Part shown: one piece after another, positions 8,929-16,531 of the stretch
Layout: each line of letters begins with the position of its first letter
How positions within the stretch are numbered: the first letter of the stretch is position 1
NCBI GenBank assembly: GCA_003142915.1
Contig: PLNZ01000352.1
Span: 1,830-29,715 of the forward strand
Direction of reading: 5' to 3'
DNA length: 27,886 nt
DNA from: Ignavibacteriales bacterium
GTDB taxonomy: Bacteria; Bacteroidota; Ignavibacteria; Ignavibacteriales; Ignavibacteriaceae
Position numbers and translations under genes: made by a program
Notes under the pieces: generated by a model
Databases searched by the model: none
Told to the model about the DNA's origin: nothing
The model's input: the letters and a program-made list of their open reading frames with translations, nothing else

Positions 8929-9168
8929 TTAAAAGCTAAATATTTCCACACATTTTATGGAAGTATAAGGTATATAAATCTTAATAATTTCTTTTTCCCT
9001 TTCAGCCTCAAGCAAAAGACCTTCGTCATAAACACCGGAAAGCTTACCTGTTTTAAACACAATTTCAAAAATGGGTGTGCCGGATGTCTCATCAATTGCT
9101 AAACCGTAATTTTCGTGCAACGTAATACTTAAAGTCTGACCAATGTATGGTTTCCAATCAATTTTCAT
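8929..9168 (-). CDS. Small beta-rich protein of 79 residues, Sm-like pattern
   Basis: Starts with ATG 9168, with TAGGT seven bases before it; this site overlaps the stop codon of the preceding gene, suggesting coupled translation. No signal peptide or membrane segment, so cytoplasmic. The pattern is five short strands: YIGQTLSITLHE, GLAIDE, FEIVFKTGKLSGVYDEGLLLEAER, then IIKIYIPYTSIKCVEIF. The order (strand with G..L.I.L, a glycine-containing turn, D.GLLLE, and a closing IPY.SI..VEIF) is reminiscent of Sm/LSm-like small beta barrels, but there is no clear Sm signature and no homolog is named. Function unknown. Confidence 0.7.
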   Translation of the reverse strand: MKIDWKPYIGQTLSITLHENYGLAIDETSGTPIFEIVFKTGKLSGVYDEGLLLEAEREKEIIKIYIPYTSIKCVEIFSF

Positions 9169-9177
9169 AATTATTAC

Positions 9178-9888
9178 CTATAGCAAACTGTTTAAACTTT
9201 TTTTAAAGTTTTCAATAGCATCACAATGATAATATCTTCTTAGAAATTGTGCGGCAAGAAGTTTATCGCCGGCGTGCATATAATTTGCATATACAGATGC
9301 AATCAAGCCCCTCATTACATTGGTCGATTTGCAATCAGAACCATTGACATCATAATAGGAATCTATAACATCCATCATAGTATCGTTTTCAGCAATGAAA
9401 AGCTTGTAAATTTTATCATTAGCCAAAGAAATCTTACCTTTTTCATACTGCCAGCAATTTATCGGGACATACACATCATTATTTTGAGTATTCAACGAAT
9501 CAAATTTCGGATTACCTGCAACAATAATTATTCCCCCGACTTCCTCAGAATTGGTTTGATACGGTTCAAGATAGCCGGAACAAATTGAATCTGCTAAATA
9601 AAACGAATCAATGGTATTAAAGATATAAAGAGTATAAAAATCCTTGTCGTCTTTTTTTAAGTCGTCAACAACTAAATATTCATCAACTCCGTCCCCATCA
9701 AGGTCAACGGAAAGGTCATACGGATCGTTGAATTTTTTTTCAATTACGAGATGTTTATCTTTATCAAAAACCTGCAAATTCGTGTTTTCTATTTTTGCAG
9801 AAAATAAATCATAAATGTAAGTACGGCCCTGGCAATAATAACGGGCAGTAAAAACGCAAATGATAAGAAGGCAGTATTTTATCTTCAT
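9178..9888 (-). CDS. Secreted protein with a calcium-loop-like motif, unknown function
   Basis: 236 residues. ATG 9888 is preferred over the TTG one codon before. The start MKIKYCLLIICVFTARYYCQG is a signal peptide; a lipobox is not convincing since the residues before the Cys are RYY. Near residue 60 the motif DLDGDGVDEYLVV matches the D-x-D-x-D-G-x-D-E loop of FG-GAP/VCBS-type or EF-hand-like calcium sites. The C-terminal part is helical with Tyr and Leu (ANYMHAGDKLLAAQFLRRYY). First gene of a close run leading to the small proteins, the dehydrogenase and the lipoprotein, and divergent from the DUF6263-like gene. Family not recognised. Confidence 0.75.
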   Translation of the reverse strand: MKIKYCLLIICVFTARYYCQGRTYIYDLFSAKIENTNLQVFDKDKHLVIEKKFNDPYDLSVDLDGDGVDEYLVVDDLKKDDKDFYTLYIFNTIDSFYLADSICSGYLEPYQTNSEEVGGIIIVAGNPKFDSLNTQNNDVYVPINCWQYEKGKISLANDKIYKLFIAENDTMMDVIDSYYDVNGSDCKSTNVMRGLIASVYANYMHAGDKLLAAQFLRRYYHCDAIENFKKSLNSLL

Positions 9889-10242
9889 CAAATAGAAATA
9901 ATCTTTAAAGAGTATATATAATATAATTTATTCTCAACAATTTTACACGCTAATAATTTGGTAGAATGATTAAGGAATAACATCCTTAATACCAACCATT
10001 TATCAAAATTTATTGGTAATTATACATAATTCTCTCTAACTTTAAAACATTAACTTTTATAAACCTGATTTTGCAGGCAAAAGAATATTTCATCTTACCC
10101 GTTTGCCCTTGAGCTCGTTGGTTTTGGGATTCGTTGCTTAACTATAAGATTATCTAAAATAAAATAGGGATAACTTTTTAATACTTTTTCAATAATAAGA
10201 ATCAATTTCTAACAAAATAAAAACAATTAGGGATGGTACAAT
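9889..10242. promoter_or_regulatory. Divergent intergenic region with a long hairpin
   Basis: About 350 bases between two genes transcribed away from each other, so both promoters should be here; no confident -35/-10 pair was picked. It contains ATTAAGGA (9969-9976), loop ATAACA, TCCTTAAT (9983-9990), flanked by TTGGT (9958-9962) and ACCAA (9991-9995), which extend the stem across a six-base bulge. A second TTGGTA at 10013-10018 could pair with TACCAA (9990-9995) instead. No gene seen. Confidence 0.5.
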
Positions 10243-11091
10243 ATGAAACATAGTATATTAAAAATAGCAGCAGTATTATCAGTGTTATTTTTTCTGTCTG
10301 CAAACGTTTTTGCTCAGGAAACATTTAATTTACAGTACAAATTTTCTAAGGGTAGCACATATCTTTATAATTCCGATATTGCTTCGCAATTAACCCAGGA
10401 AGTAATGGGAAAGGAAATGAAATTTGGCAATGATATACACGGGGTAATCAGGTTTTTAGTGGATGATGTTGAAGATAACGGTGACATACAGTTTACTGCA
10501 TCTATGGATTCGGCAACCTTAAAAAGCAATATGATGGGAAAAGATACCTTAATTAGTCTTACTAGTTTGATTGGCAAGCGCGTAAAAGCCGTACTTTCAA
10601 GTTTCGGCGAAGTAAAAAGCTGTACAATGATTGATTCCGTTGAAGAAAATAGCAACAGGATGATGTCTGTTCCACAGGAAATAAAAAGGTTTTTTACAAA
10701 ATTTGCAGGTAAAGACCTTAAAATAGGAGAAAGCTGGAACAGTTCAGAAATTGATACTATAAAAAATTACGGCGGTACAATTATCAGTAATGTTGATATG
10801 ACATGTACCCTCTCGGGAAAAGAGAATAAACTCGGGCATGAATGTTTTATAATTCCTTTTTCCGGGAAATTAAAAATTTCCGGCAAGGGAAATATGCAGG
10901 GAATGGACTTTACAATGGAAGGAGACGGTACTTCTTCAGGGACTATATATTTTGATGGGAAAACAGGTTTGTTGGTTTATTCAGAAGGATCAATGGAAAA
11001 TGATATGACTATGGCAACAACAGGCGAACAAAGTATGGTTATACCAATCACACAAAATATAAAATATACGCAGACTTTGATTAATAGATAA
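10243..11091 (+). CDS. Exported DUF6263-like protein
   Basis: 282 residues. Signal peptide at 1-24, ending NVFAQ. The mature protein begins FNLQYKFSKGSTYLYNSDI and has repeated beta segments, with blocks such as DNGDIQFTASMDS, VKAVLSSFGEVKS and TIYFDGKTGLLVYSEG. This pattern (strands about how a molecule or compound of Met- and Gly-rich linkers, KG..Y.Y, G..F.....G.) fits DUF6263, a family of predicted periplasmic or outer-membrane-associated proteins without known function, but the assignment is from pattern only. Met-rich stretches (NNMMGK-like, GNMQGMDFTMEG) stand out. A weak GGATGG ribosome site precedes the ATG. Its own transcript ends at the strong hairpin terminator right after it. Confidence 0.75.
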   Translation: MKHSILKIAAVLSVLFFLSANVFAQETFNLQYKFSKGSTYLYNSDIASQLTQEVMGKEMKFGNDIHGVIRFLVDDVEDNGDIQFTASMDSATLKSNMMGKDTLISLTSLIGKRVKAVLSSFGEVKSCTMIDSVEENSNRMMSVPQEIKRFFTKFAGKDLKIGESWNSSEIDTIKNYGGTIISNVDMTCTLSGKENKLGHECFIIPFSGKLKISGKGNMQGMDFTMEGDGTSSGTIYFDGKTGLLVYSEGSMENDMTMATTGEQSMVIPITQNIKYTQTLINR

Positions 11092-11111
11092 TTTTTTTTA
11101 TTACTAACATC

Positions 11112-11148
11112 ACAGAGCCGGTTTATTATTCTAAACCGGCTTTGTTTT
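11112..11148 (+). terminator. Rho-independent terminator after the DUF6263-like gene
   Basis: AGCCGGTTTA (11116-11125), loop TTATTC, TAAACCGGCT (11132-11141), with four more outer pairs (ACAG/TTGT, one a wobble), followed by TTGTTTT. It lies 20 bases after the stop codon and separates this gene from the DoxX gene. Confidence 0.88.
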
Positions 11149-11218
11149 GACGCCCCCCTGTATTATTTTATAATGCAATCCTAAAAAGAAACTTTTTAAT
11201 AATAAAGAAAGATGTGAC

Positions 11219-11617
11219 ATGGATAAATTAGAGCATTTTCTGAGCCGACATACTCAAATATTTTTTTCAACTGCAAGGATAATAATTGGAGTTCTTTTCT
11301 TATGCCACGGAGCACAAAAGCTTTTCGGCGCATTCGGAGGACATAGAACTTATGGAAACACTAAATTTCTTATAGCCGGAGTAATAGAATTTTTCGGCGG
11401 AATTTTATTTGGATTTGGTCTTACAACAAGATACGTTGCATTCATTGCGGCAGTTGAGATGTTATATGCATATTTATCAGTTCATCAGCCGCAAGGCACA
11501 TTGCCAATTCAAAACGGCGGTGAAATGGCTCTCTTATATTTTTGCTTCTTTTTATTTTCCATTGCAAATGGAGGAGGAGATTGGAGCCTTGATGCCTTAT
11601 TCAAAAAGAAGGACTAA
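11219..11617 (+). CDS. DoxX family membrane protein
   Basis: 132 residues with four predicted membrane helices. Family marks: RIIIGVLFLCHGAQKLFGAFGG near residues 21-42, the Gly-rich ending of helix 2 (VIEFFGGILFGFGLTTRYVAF), and NGGEMALLYFCFFLFSIANGGGDWSLD near the end. Known: DoxX proteins are small inner-membrane proteins linked to quinone-dependent oxidation of thiosulfate in archaea and to membrane redox complexes in others; most bacterial members have no proven role. Here it stands alone after a terminator, and its last bases overlap the end of the convergent agmatine deiminase remnant by four bases. Confidence 0.9.
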   Translation: MDKLEHFLSRHTQIFFSTARIIIGVLFLCHGAQKLFGAFGGHRTYGNTKFLIAGVIEFFGGILFGFGLTTRYVAFIAAVEMLYAYLSVHQPQGTLPIQNGGEMALLYFCFFLFSIANGGGDWSLDALFKKKD

Positions 11618-12395
11618 AGCTTTGGCTTAATAAAGGACTGTTCATGAGTTAAACAATGAATAGTTCCGAACCCCCAAACAAAGTTCAAAACATGTATTCT
11701 GATTACAGGACGGTCTTTATTTAATTCGGATAAAATACCAAGAGCAATTCTATCGTTCGGATCATTAAATGTAGGCACAAGAACGGCGGCATTTGAAAAA
11801 TAAAAATTTGCATAGCTTGCCGGCAATCGTTGCCCTTTAAATATAACCGGGAGCGGCATAGATAAGTATACTACTTCAATTTTAGAACCATCTTTAAGCC
11901 ATAAATCGTTAAACCTCTCTTTGTTTTCATGAAGAAGTTTAAAGTTTTCATCATGTTTATTCTTTTCCTGAACCAGCACGACTGTTTTTTTATTTACAAA
12001 CCGACAGAGATCGTCTACATGGCTATGTGTATCATCGCCGGCAATTCCTTTTTCAAGCCATAAAACATTTTTAATGCCAAGATATTTTCGGAATATTCTT
12101 TCATAATTTTTTTTATAAAACCGGAATTTCTTATCTGGTTTTTTCCATCCATCAGGCATTCTTCTGTAATTATAAGAGTTCCCCTGCCGTTTATATCAAT
12201 TGCACTTCCTTCAAGAACAACCTGCTTTTTTCCATATTCGGCAATAATTCTTTTTAACTTTAATTTCTCTGAAATATATTCCGGAAGTTTCTCATCCTTT
12301 TTATGGTTCGGATATTTTGCCCAACCGTTAAACTTGAAATTTACTAGTTCTATGCTATTTTTACCTCTTACAAAAGCCGAGCAAGAATCCCGCAT
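11614..12395 (-). pseudogene. aguA: Agmatine deiminase (PAD_porph family), broken: N-terminus missing and frame changed
   Basis: Two overlapping frames together give the last two-thirds of an agmatine deiminase. Frame one starts at 12395 (MRDSCSAFV, matching the family W-x-R-D-x-G-P-x-F-V), then VVLEGSAIDINGRGTL and EECL. The match then moves to another frame at an A8 run (12107-12114 on the minus strand) and continues YLGIKNVLWLEKGIAGDD, HSHVDDLCRFV, LPASYANFYFSNAAVLVPTF and GTIHCLTHEQ, which carries the catalytic Cys; the catalytic His and Asp region (GDDTHSHVDD) is present. The family is about 350-370 residues, so around 95 N-terminal residues are absent. A TAA stop stands directly before the ATG, and FQFKTDRG just upstream in another frame seems to be the preceding residues, indicating a second lesion. 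Known role when intact: agmatine to N-carbamoylputrescine. Likely inactive. Confidence 0.85.
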
Positions 12396-12564
12396 TTACC
12401 CCTGTCGGTTTTGAATTGAAAAAATTACTTTTTAGACGACCTCAATGATTTTAGCCGGGTATGGTTATTTAGCAAATACTACAAATATAATTCAAATTTT
12501 TTTTGCACAATCCATTTCAATAATATTATTCAAGTCAGGTATTCAAATATATCAATAAGTTTTA

Positions 12565-13902
12565 TTAATACGTCCGAAAAAGAATATTTCCGTTTTGATC
12601 GTATTCCTTACTACTTTTAAGTTTACCCTTTATATAATATTCTTCTTTTTGAAGCTTTCCGTTTTCAAAATAAGTTTTTACGCTTCCGTCAATTTTACCA
12701 TCCTGGTAGTTTTCAACTTTTTTAAGCGCACCATATTTATAATAATACTTTTTAGCGCCGACAATTATTCCATTTACATAATTGGCTTCAGATTCAAGCA
12801 ACCCGCTTTCGTTAAAGGTCTTACAATCTCCGTTTGGAAGGCCGTTCAAATTATAAAAATATTCTTTTAATTTCTTATTGGCGGAGTAAACCAGTTCTAT
12901 CCCGTTTTTCCGGTTATTCTGATAATCACTTTCGGATTCCAGCGAACCATCTTCATAATATGTTCTGGTAATACCCTGCTGAGTATCATTTAGATAATCT
13001 ACTGAAGATTTCATTATTCCGTTATCATAAAAAAAGTAAGACCTATCCTGCAGAGTATCATTTTTATAATGCCATTCGTTTTTCAGGAATCCATTGTCAT
13101 AAAAATCCTTAGCTATACCTTCTTTCTTTCCATCCTTGTAAAATATTTCGTCTTTCAATGAACCGTTAGGGTAATAATTCCTTACGGTTTTTTCTTCCGA
13201 TTCAAACTTGCCCAATAGGCTGTATTTAATCCTATGGGTCAACTCACCGTTTACATAAGTATCTTTAACCCGTAAATCCCCGGCTAAATCATAAATTTTC
13301 ACTTCACCGTCAAGCTTATCATTCTTAAATATGGAATAAAGGGCAACAGTGCCGTTGTCATTATAGACAGTGGACGGCCCGTTTCTTAAACCATTCGAAT
13401 ATGTGCCTTCAACCTCGACTTTGCCGTTTTTAAAATAGGTTTTGGAAATACCATTTAAATCGCCGTTAACATAATTCCAGTCACCCTCAAGTTCCCCGGT
13501 TTTATAATAAGTACGAATAATCCCCTCAAGTTTCCCGCTGATATAATTTTGAACAGCCCAAAGTTCGCCGGTTTCATAATACCATTTAGAAATACCTTCT
13601 TTCAAGCCGTTTCTGTAATTCCATTCGGTACTTAGCAGGCCGTTTTCAAAATACCAATCGGATTTGCCGTTTTCTTTATCATTTATAAAATTCCAGACTT
13701 TCCATTTACGCCCGTCGGGGTAATACTCGGTATATTCGCCGTTTAGCTTTCCGTTAACATATTCGCCCTGCGTTTTCAATATTCCGTTCGGATAAAACGT
13801 TTTTTTAATTTCCGTACCCGGAGCATTTTGAGAGTAGCCAGCAGCAGAAAAAACCAACAACATTAAAACTATCGAAATTACCGGCTTAATATTTTTTAGC
13901 AT
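12565..13902 (-). CDS. Exported MORN_2-like repeat protein
   Basis: 445 residues from ATG 13902, chosen because it opens a clear signal peptide (MLKNIKPVISIVLMLLVFSAAGYSQ cut before the mature part); the open frame runs on to 14013 but adds an implausible leader. The mature part is 16-17 tandem units of about 24 residues with consensus Y(Y/F).(N/D)G.L......Y.NG...G, for example TYYKTGELEGDWNYVNGDLNG. One unit, near the middle, is irregular (KYSLLGKFESEEKT). Known: MORN_2/YwqK-type repeats form beta hairpin stacks; bacterial members are often of unknown role, and some are called antitoxin-like without evidence. Inferred: secreted or periplasmic beta solenoid, perhaps a binding surface. Upstream it shares a divergent region with the metal exporter gene. 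Confidence 0.9.
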   Translation of the reverse strand: MLKNIKPVISIVLMLLVFSAAGYSQNAPGTEIKKTFYPNGILKTQGEYVNGKLNGEYTEYYPDGRKWKVWNFINDKENGKSDWYFENGLLSTEWNYRNGLKEGISKWYYETGELWAVQNYISGKLEGIIRTYYKTGELEGDWNYVNGDLNGISKTYFKNGKVEVEGTYSNGLRNGPSTVYNDNGTVALYSIFKNDKLDGEVKIYDLAGDLRVKDTYVNGELTHRIKYSLLGKFESEEKTVRNYYPNGSLKDEIFYKDGKKEGIAKDFYDNGFLKNEWHYKNDTLQDRSYFFYDNGIMKSSVDYLNDTQQGITRTYYEDGSLESESDYQNNRKNGIELVYSANKKLKEYFYNLNGLPNGDCKTFNESGLLESEANYVNGIIVGAKKYYYKYGALKKVENYQDGKIDGSVKTYFENGKLQKEEYYIKGKLKSSKEYDQNGNILFRTY

Positions 13903-14110
13903 GATATTTTGAATGAAATATGTCTTAATTTTGCATCTAATAATAAAATTTATCTTTAAAATTAAGACTATTTTAGCAGAAGAAAAATTGATAAATAAGC
14001 AGGTAATACACAAAAATTACTTACTCCAAATCTGTTCACATGAAAAGTAATTTGTGCAAGATATCAGTAAAATAGATTGCGCAATAACTTGATAAACAGC
14101 CATTTTGGCA

Positions 14111-14190
14111 AACTCATCCCCTTTGCTTTCCATGCCCTTAGCAAGGGAAGGGATTGGGGAAGGGCCTAACTGCCGATAGGCAGGGTTTAA
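14111..14190. repeat. Degenerate nested-palindrome element, copy A
   Basis: GC-rich patch in the 317-base gap between divergent genes. It contains CCCTT-AGC-AAGGG (14135-14147), surrounded by CATCCCC at 14116-14122 and GGGATTGGGG, then a second hairpin CTGCC-GATA-GGCAG (14170-14183). It shares the CTT-nnn-AAGGG core and the TCATCCCC arm with the copies near 16436, 21146 and 26477. It is close to the exporter start, so it is part of that gene's leader. The rest of the gap (13903-14110, 14191-14219) shows nothing further. Confidence 0.6.
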
Positions 14191-14219
14191 TTTTGATTGA
14201 ATAAAACTACCGGGTCATA

Positions 14220-15137
14220 ATGCATCATCATCATTCAACCATTCAAAAGAATTTAATAATATCAATTTTATTAAATACCCTGATAGTTATAGCCGAAATA
14301 ATTGCCGGAATCTTCAGCAACAGTCTTGCTCTAATATCGGATGCGCTACACAACTTTAGCGACTTGCTTACACTTGTACTAAGTTTAACTGCAGTCAAGG
14401 TATCTACATGGGAAGCTACTCCAAATAAATCTTACGGCTATTTAAGAGTAGAAATAATTGCAGCTTTTATCAATTCCTCTGCTCTTGTAATAATCGGTGT
14501 TTATATAATTTATCAGGCAGCCGGAAGATTGATTACGCCGGTAAAAATAGCAGCTTCATGGGTGATAGTTGTTGCTTCAATTGCTTTTCTGGCAAACGGA
14601 TTTTCAACCTATTTACTGAGTAAGAATTCAAAAGAAAATCTTAATGCTAAATCGGCTTATCTTCATCTTTATTATGATGCGATTAATTCTCTTCTTGTAA
14701 TTGCTGCAGGAATTTTAATTTATTATTTCAATTGGACTATACTGGATCCTATATTCTCAATCATAATAGGATTATTTATTATTAAAAGCGGATGGGATGT
14801 AGTTCTTGAAGCGGTAAATATTCTAAGCGAAGGAACGCCGAAAAATATTGATATAAATGTTGTTACTTCGTTCATTACGGCATTCCCGGAAGTAAAGGGA
14901 ATTCATCACTTGCACATTTGGTCGTTGTCATCTAGGATGAGCGCTTTATCTATGCACGTTGTAGTACCGGATCAGTTGATAAGTAAAGGTTATTTAATAA
15001 TAAACAAGCTTGAGAAAGCGCTGAAAGAAAAATTCGATATTGATCATCCTACAATTCAACTTGATGCCGATCTGAGCAAAGAGCAGAATGGAATAATTAA
15101 AATAAACGGCAATAGTGAGAATGGGAAAGGAATATAA
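14220..15137 (+). CDS. Cation diffusion facilitator (CDF), zinc/cadmium/cobalt efflux
   Basis: 305 residues with six membrane helices and a C-terminal cytoplasmic domain. The metal site residues are seen: DALHNFSD (Asp 41, His 44, Asp 48) on helix 2 and H149-x-x-x-D153 (AYLHLYYDAINS) on helix 5. The C-terminal domain begins about residue 205 and has the family's VKGIHHLHIWSLSSRMSALSMHV. The N-terminus starts MHHHH, a short histidine cluster that may bind metal. Known: CzcD/ZitB-type CDF proteins expel Zn2+, Cd2+ or Co2+ with proton antiport across the inner membrane. The exact metal cannot be told. The gene converges on tyrA with 77 bases between them. Confidence 0.93.
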   Translation: MHHHHSTIQKNLIISILLNTLIVIAEIIAGIFSNSLALISDALHNFSDLLTLVLSLTAVKVSTWEATPNKSYGYLRVEIIAAFINSSALVIIGVYIIYQAAGRLITPVKIAASWVIVVASIAFLANGFSTYLLSKNSKENLNAKSAYLHLYYDAINSLLVIAAGILIYYFNWTILDPIFSIIIGLFIIKSGWDVVLEAVNILSEGTPKNIDINVVTSFITAFPEVKGIHHLHIWSLSSRMSALSMHVVVPDQLISKGYLIINKLEKALKEKFDIDHPTIQLDADLSKEQNGIIKINGNSENGKGI

Positions 15138-15214
15138 GCCCTTTCATTAAATACAAAGCGAAACTTAGTACTATCAGATTTTCCGAATATTAGCTTTCAT
15201 TTACAAGTGGTGAT

Positions 15215-16303
15215 TTATTGAGTTTTAAATCCGGCTTGTTCAATTAGCTGCGTGGCTCTATCTGCAACTTCCTTATTCTCAAAAGAGAACCTCATAGTGC
15301 CGCCCGCACCTTCACGTATTTTCAAAATCTCAACATCTTTAATATTAATATTATTTTCATACATTAAAGTTGAAAGTTTGCTTAGTACGCCCGCTTTATC
15401 TTCAACATAAATAAAAATATCGAAAAGAGGGTTAATAAATCCTTTCGTATTTTTAGGAATTACATCTCTCCTGATTCTTGCATCTTGAAACAGGGATCTC
15501 AAAGTTTTCATATCTCCATTTTGGACCAGTTCTTCAATCTGCGTCAGTTTTTTGTTTAATGCTTCAATAGCATTAACAATTTCTTTGCGGTTCAATTTCA
15601 AAACCGCCTCCCAAATTTCAAAACTGCTGGAAGCAATCCTAGTCATATCTCTAAAACCCCCTGCTGCAAAATCCAGATAGTTTATTTCCCCGCTACTATT
15701 CCCATTTTCTCCTACTGAGTTTACAAGCGCAACCGAAAGAAGCTGCGGAAGGTGGCTTACCTTAGAAATAACTTCATCATGCAGGTAAGGGTCTAAGAAT
15801 CTAACCCGTGCTCCTAAAGATCTAATAATATCCAGGAACTCATTTAAATTCTTTTCTTCCTTTGCAAAGCTGGAGACAATGTAAACTGCATTTTCAAAAA
15901 GGAAAGGATCGGAGCTGCTATAACCGCTTGTCTCTTTACCCGTCATGGGATGACCGCCGATATAAATACCTTTGCTTTTTGTTTTTTGCCATACTTCCTG
16001 GAATACCGACTTAACTCCGCAGACATCGCTTATTATTGTCCCTTCATTTAATAACGGAGCCATCTTTATAAAAATATTTAATGACTCTTCGGTAGGCATG
16101 CAAAGAAAGATAATATCGGAATCTTTCGCATCTTCAATAGAATTAAGCGATTGATCGATTACTTTTTCCTTTAAAGCATTTTTAAGTACATCTTTACGAT
16201 CAAAACCTTTTATTAAAAGCGGAGAAGAATTTTGCTTTAGCGCTTTGGCTATTGACCCGCCGATTAAGCCAAGACCTATTATGGAAATATTTTTTATGTT
16301 CAA
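15215..16303 (-). CDS. tyrA: Prephenate dehydrogenase with C-terminal ACT domain
   Basis: 362 residues. Rossmann motif GLGLIGGS at 10-17; the dehydrogenase marks DVCGVK, GGHPMTGKETSGY (conserved His in HPM), and HLPQLLSVALVN follow. From about 295 an ACT domain: FIYVEDKAGVLSKLSTLMYENNINIKDVEI, then TMRFSF. Known: TyrA converts prephenate plus NAD+ to 4-hydroxyphenylpyruvate, on the way to tyrosine; ACT domains often give feedback control. The start is a TTG at 16303, since no ATG or GTG lies close enough and the GxGxxG motif must be kept; no good ribosome site is seen. The upstream DAHP synthase gene points the same way, 228 bases earlier. Confidence 0.93.
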   Translation of the reverse strand: MNIKNISIIGLGLIGGSIAKALKQNSSPLLIKGFDRKDVLKNALKEKVIDQSLNSIEDAKDSDIIFLCMPTEESLNIFIKMAPLLNEGTIISDVCGVKSVFQEVWQKTKSKGIYIGGHPMTGKETSGYSSSDPFLFENAVYIVSSFAKEEKNLNEFLDIIRSLGARVRFLDPYLHDEVISKVSHLPQLLSVALVNSVGENGNSSGEINYLDFAAGGFRDMTRIASSSFEIWEAVLKLNRKEIVNAIEALNKKLTQIEELVQNGDMKTLRSLFQDARIRRDVIPKNTKGFINPLFDIFIYVEDKAGVLSKLSTLMYENNINIKDVEILKIREGAGGTMRFSFENKEVADRATQLIEQAGFKTQ

Positions 16304-16435
16304 AAGAAATTTCTTATATTAATTTAGAAAATGACACACTATTTATATAGACTTTTACGGGACTTTTTAATTGTCGATTACAAATTTAATTCTTCCAACA
16401 TTACAGCGGTAAGTTACTTGGAAAAACTAAAAACA

Positions 16436-16507
16436 ACCTCACCTCCCAAAGAGACAGGCTCTGCCCCTCTCCTTACCAAGGAGAAGGTATCTTTAGCCGG
16501 GTGAGGT
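16436..16507. repeat. Nested-palindrome element, copy B
   Basis: Outer arms ACCTCACC (16436-16443) and GGTGAGGT (16500-16507), inner hairpin TCTCCTT (16468-16474), loop ACC, AAGGAGA (16478-16484). It fills part of the 228-base gap between the DAHP synthase and prephenate dehydrogenase genes, both minus strand. Transcription through it would give a folded RNA. The best-formed of the four related copies. Confidence 0.75.
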
Positions 16508-16531
16508 AATTAATGACCTCAAAAAATTATA

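Noticed and set aside
13903..14013. N-terminal extension of the MORN-like gene
   Set aside because: Signal peptide begins at 13902; the extra residues are hydrophobic and have no start signal.
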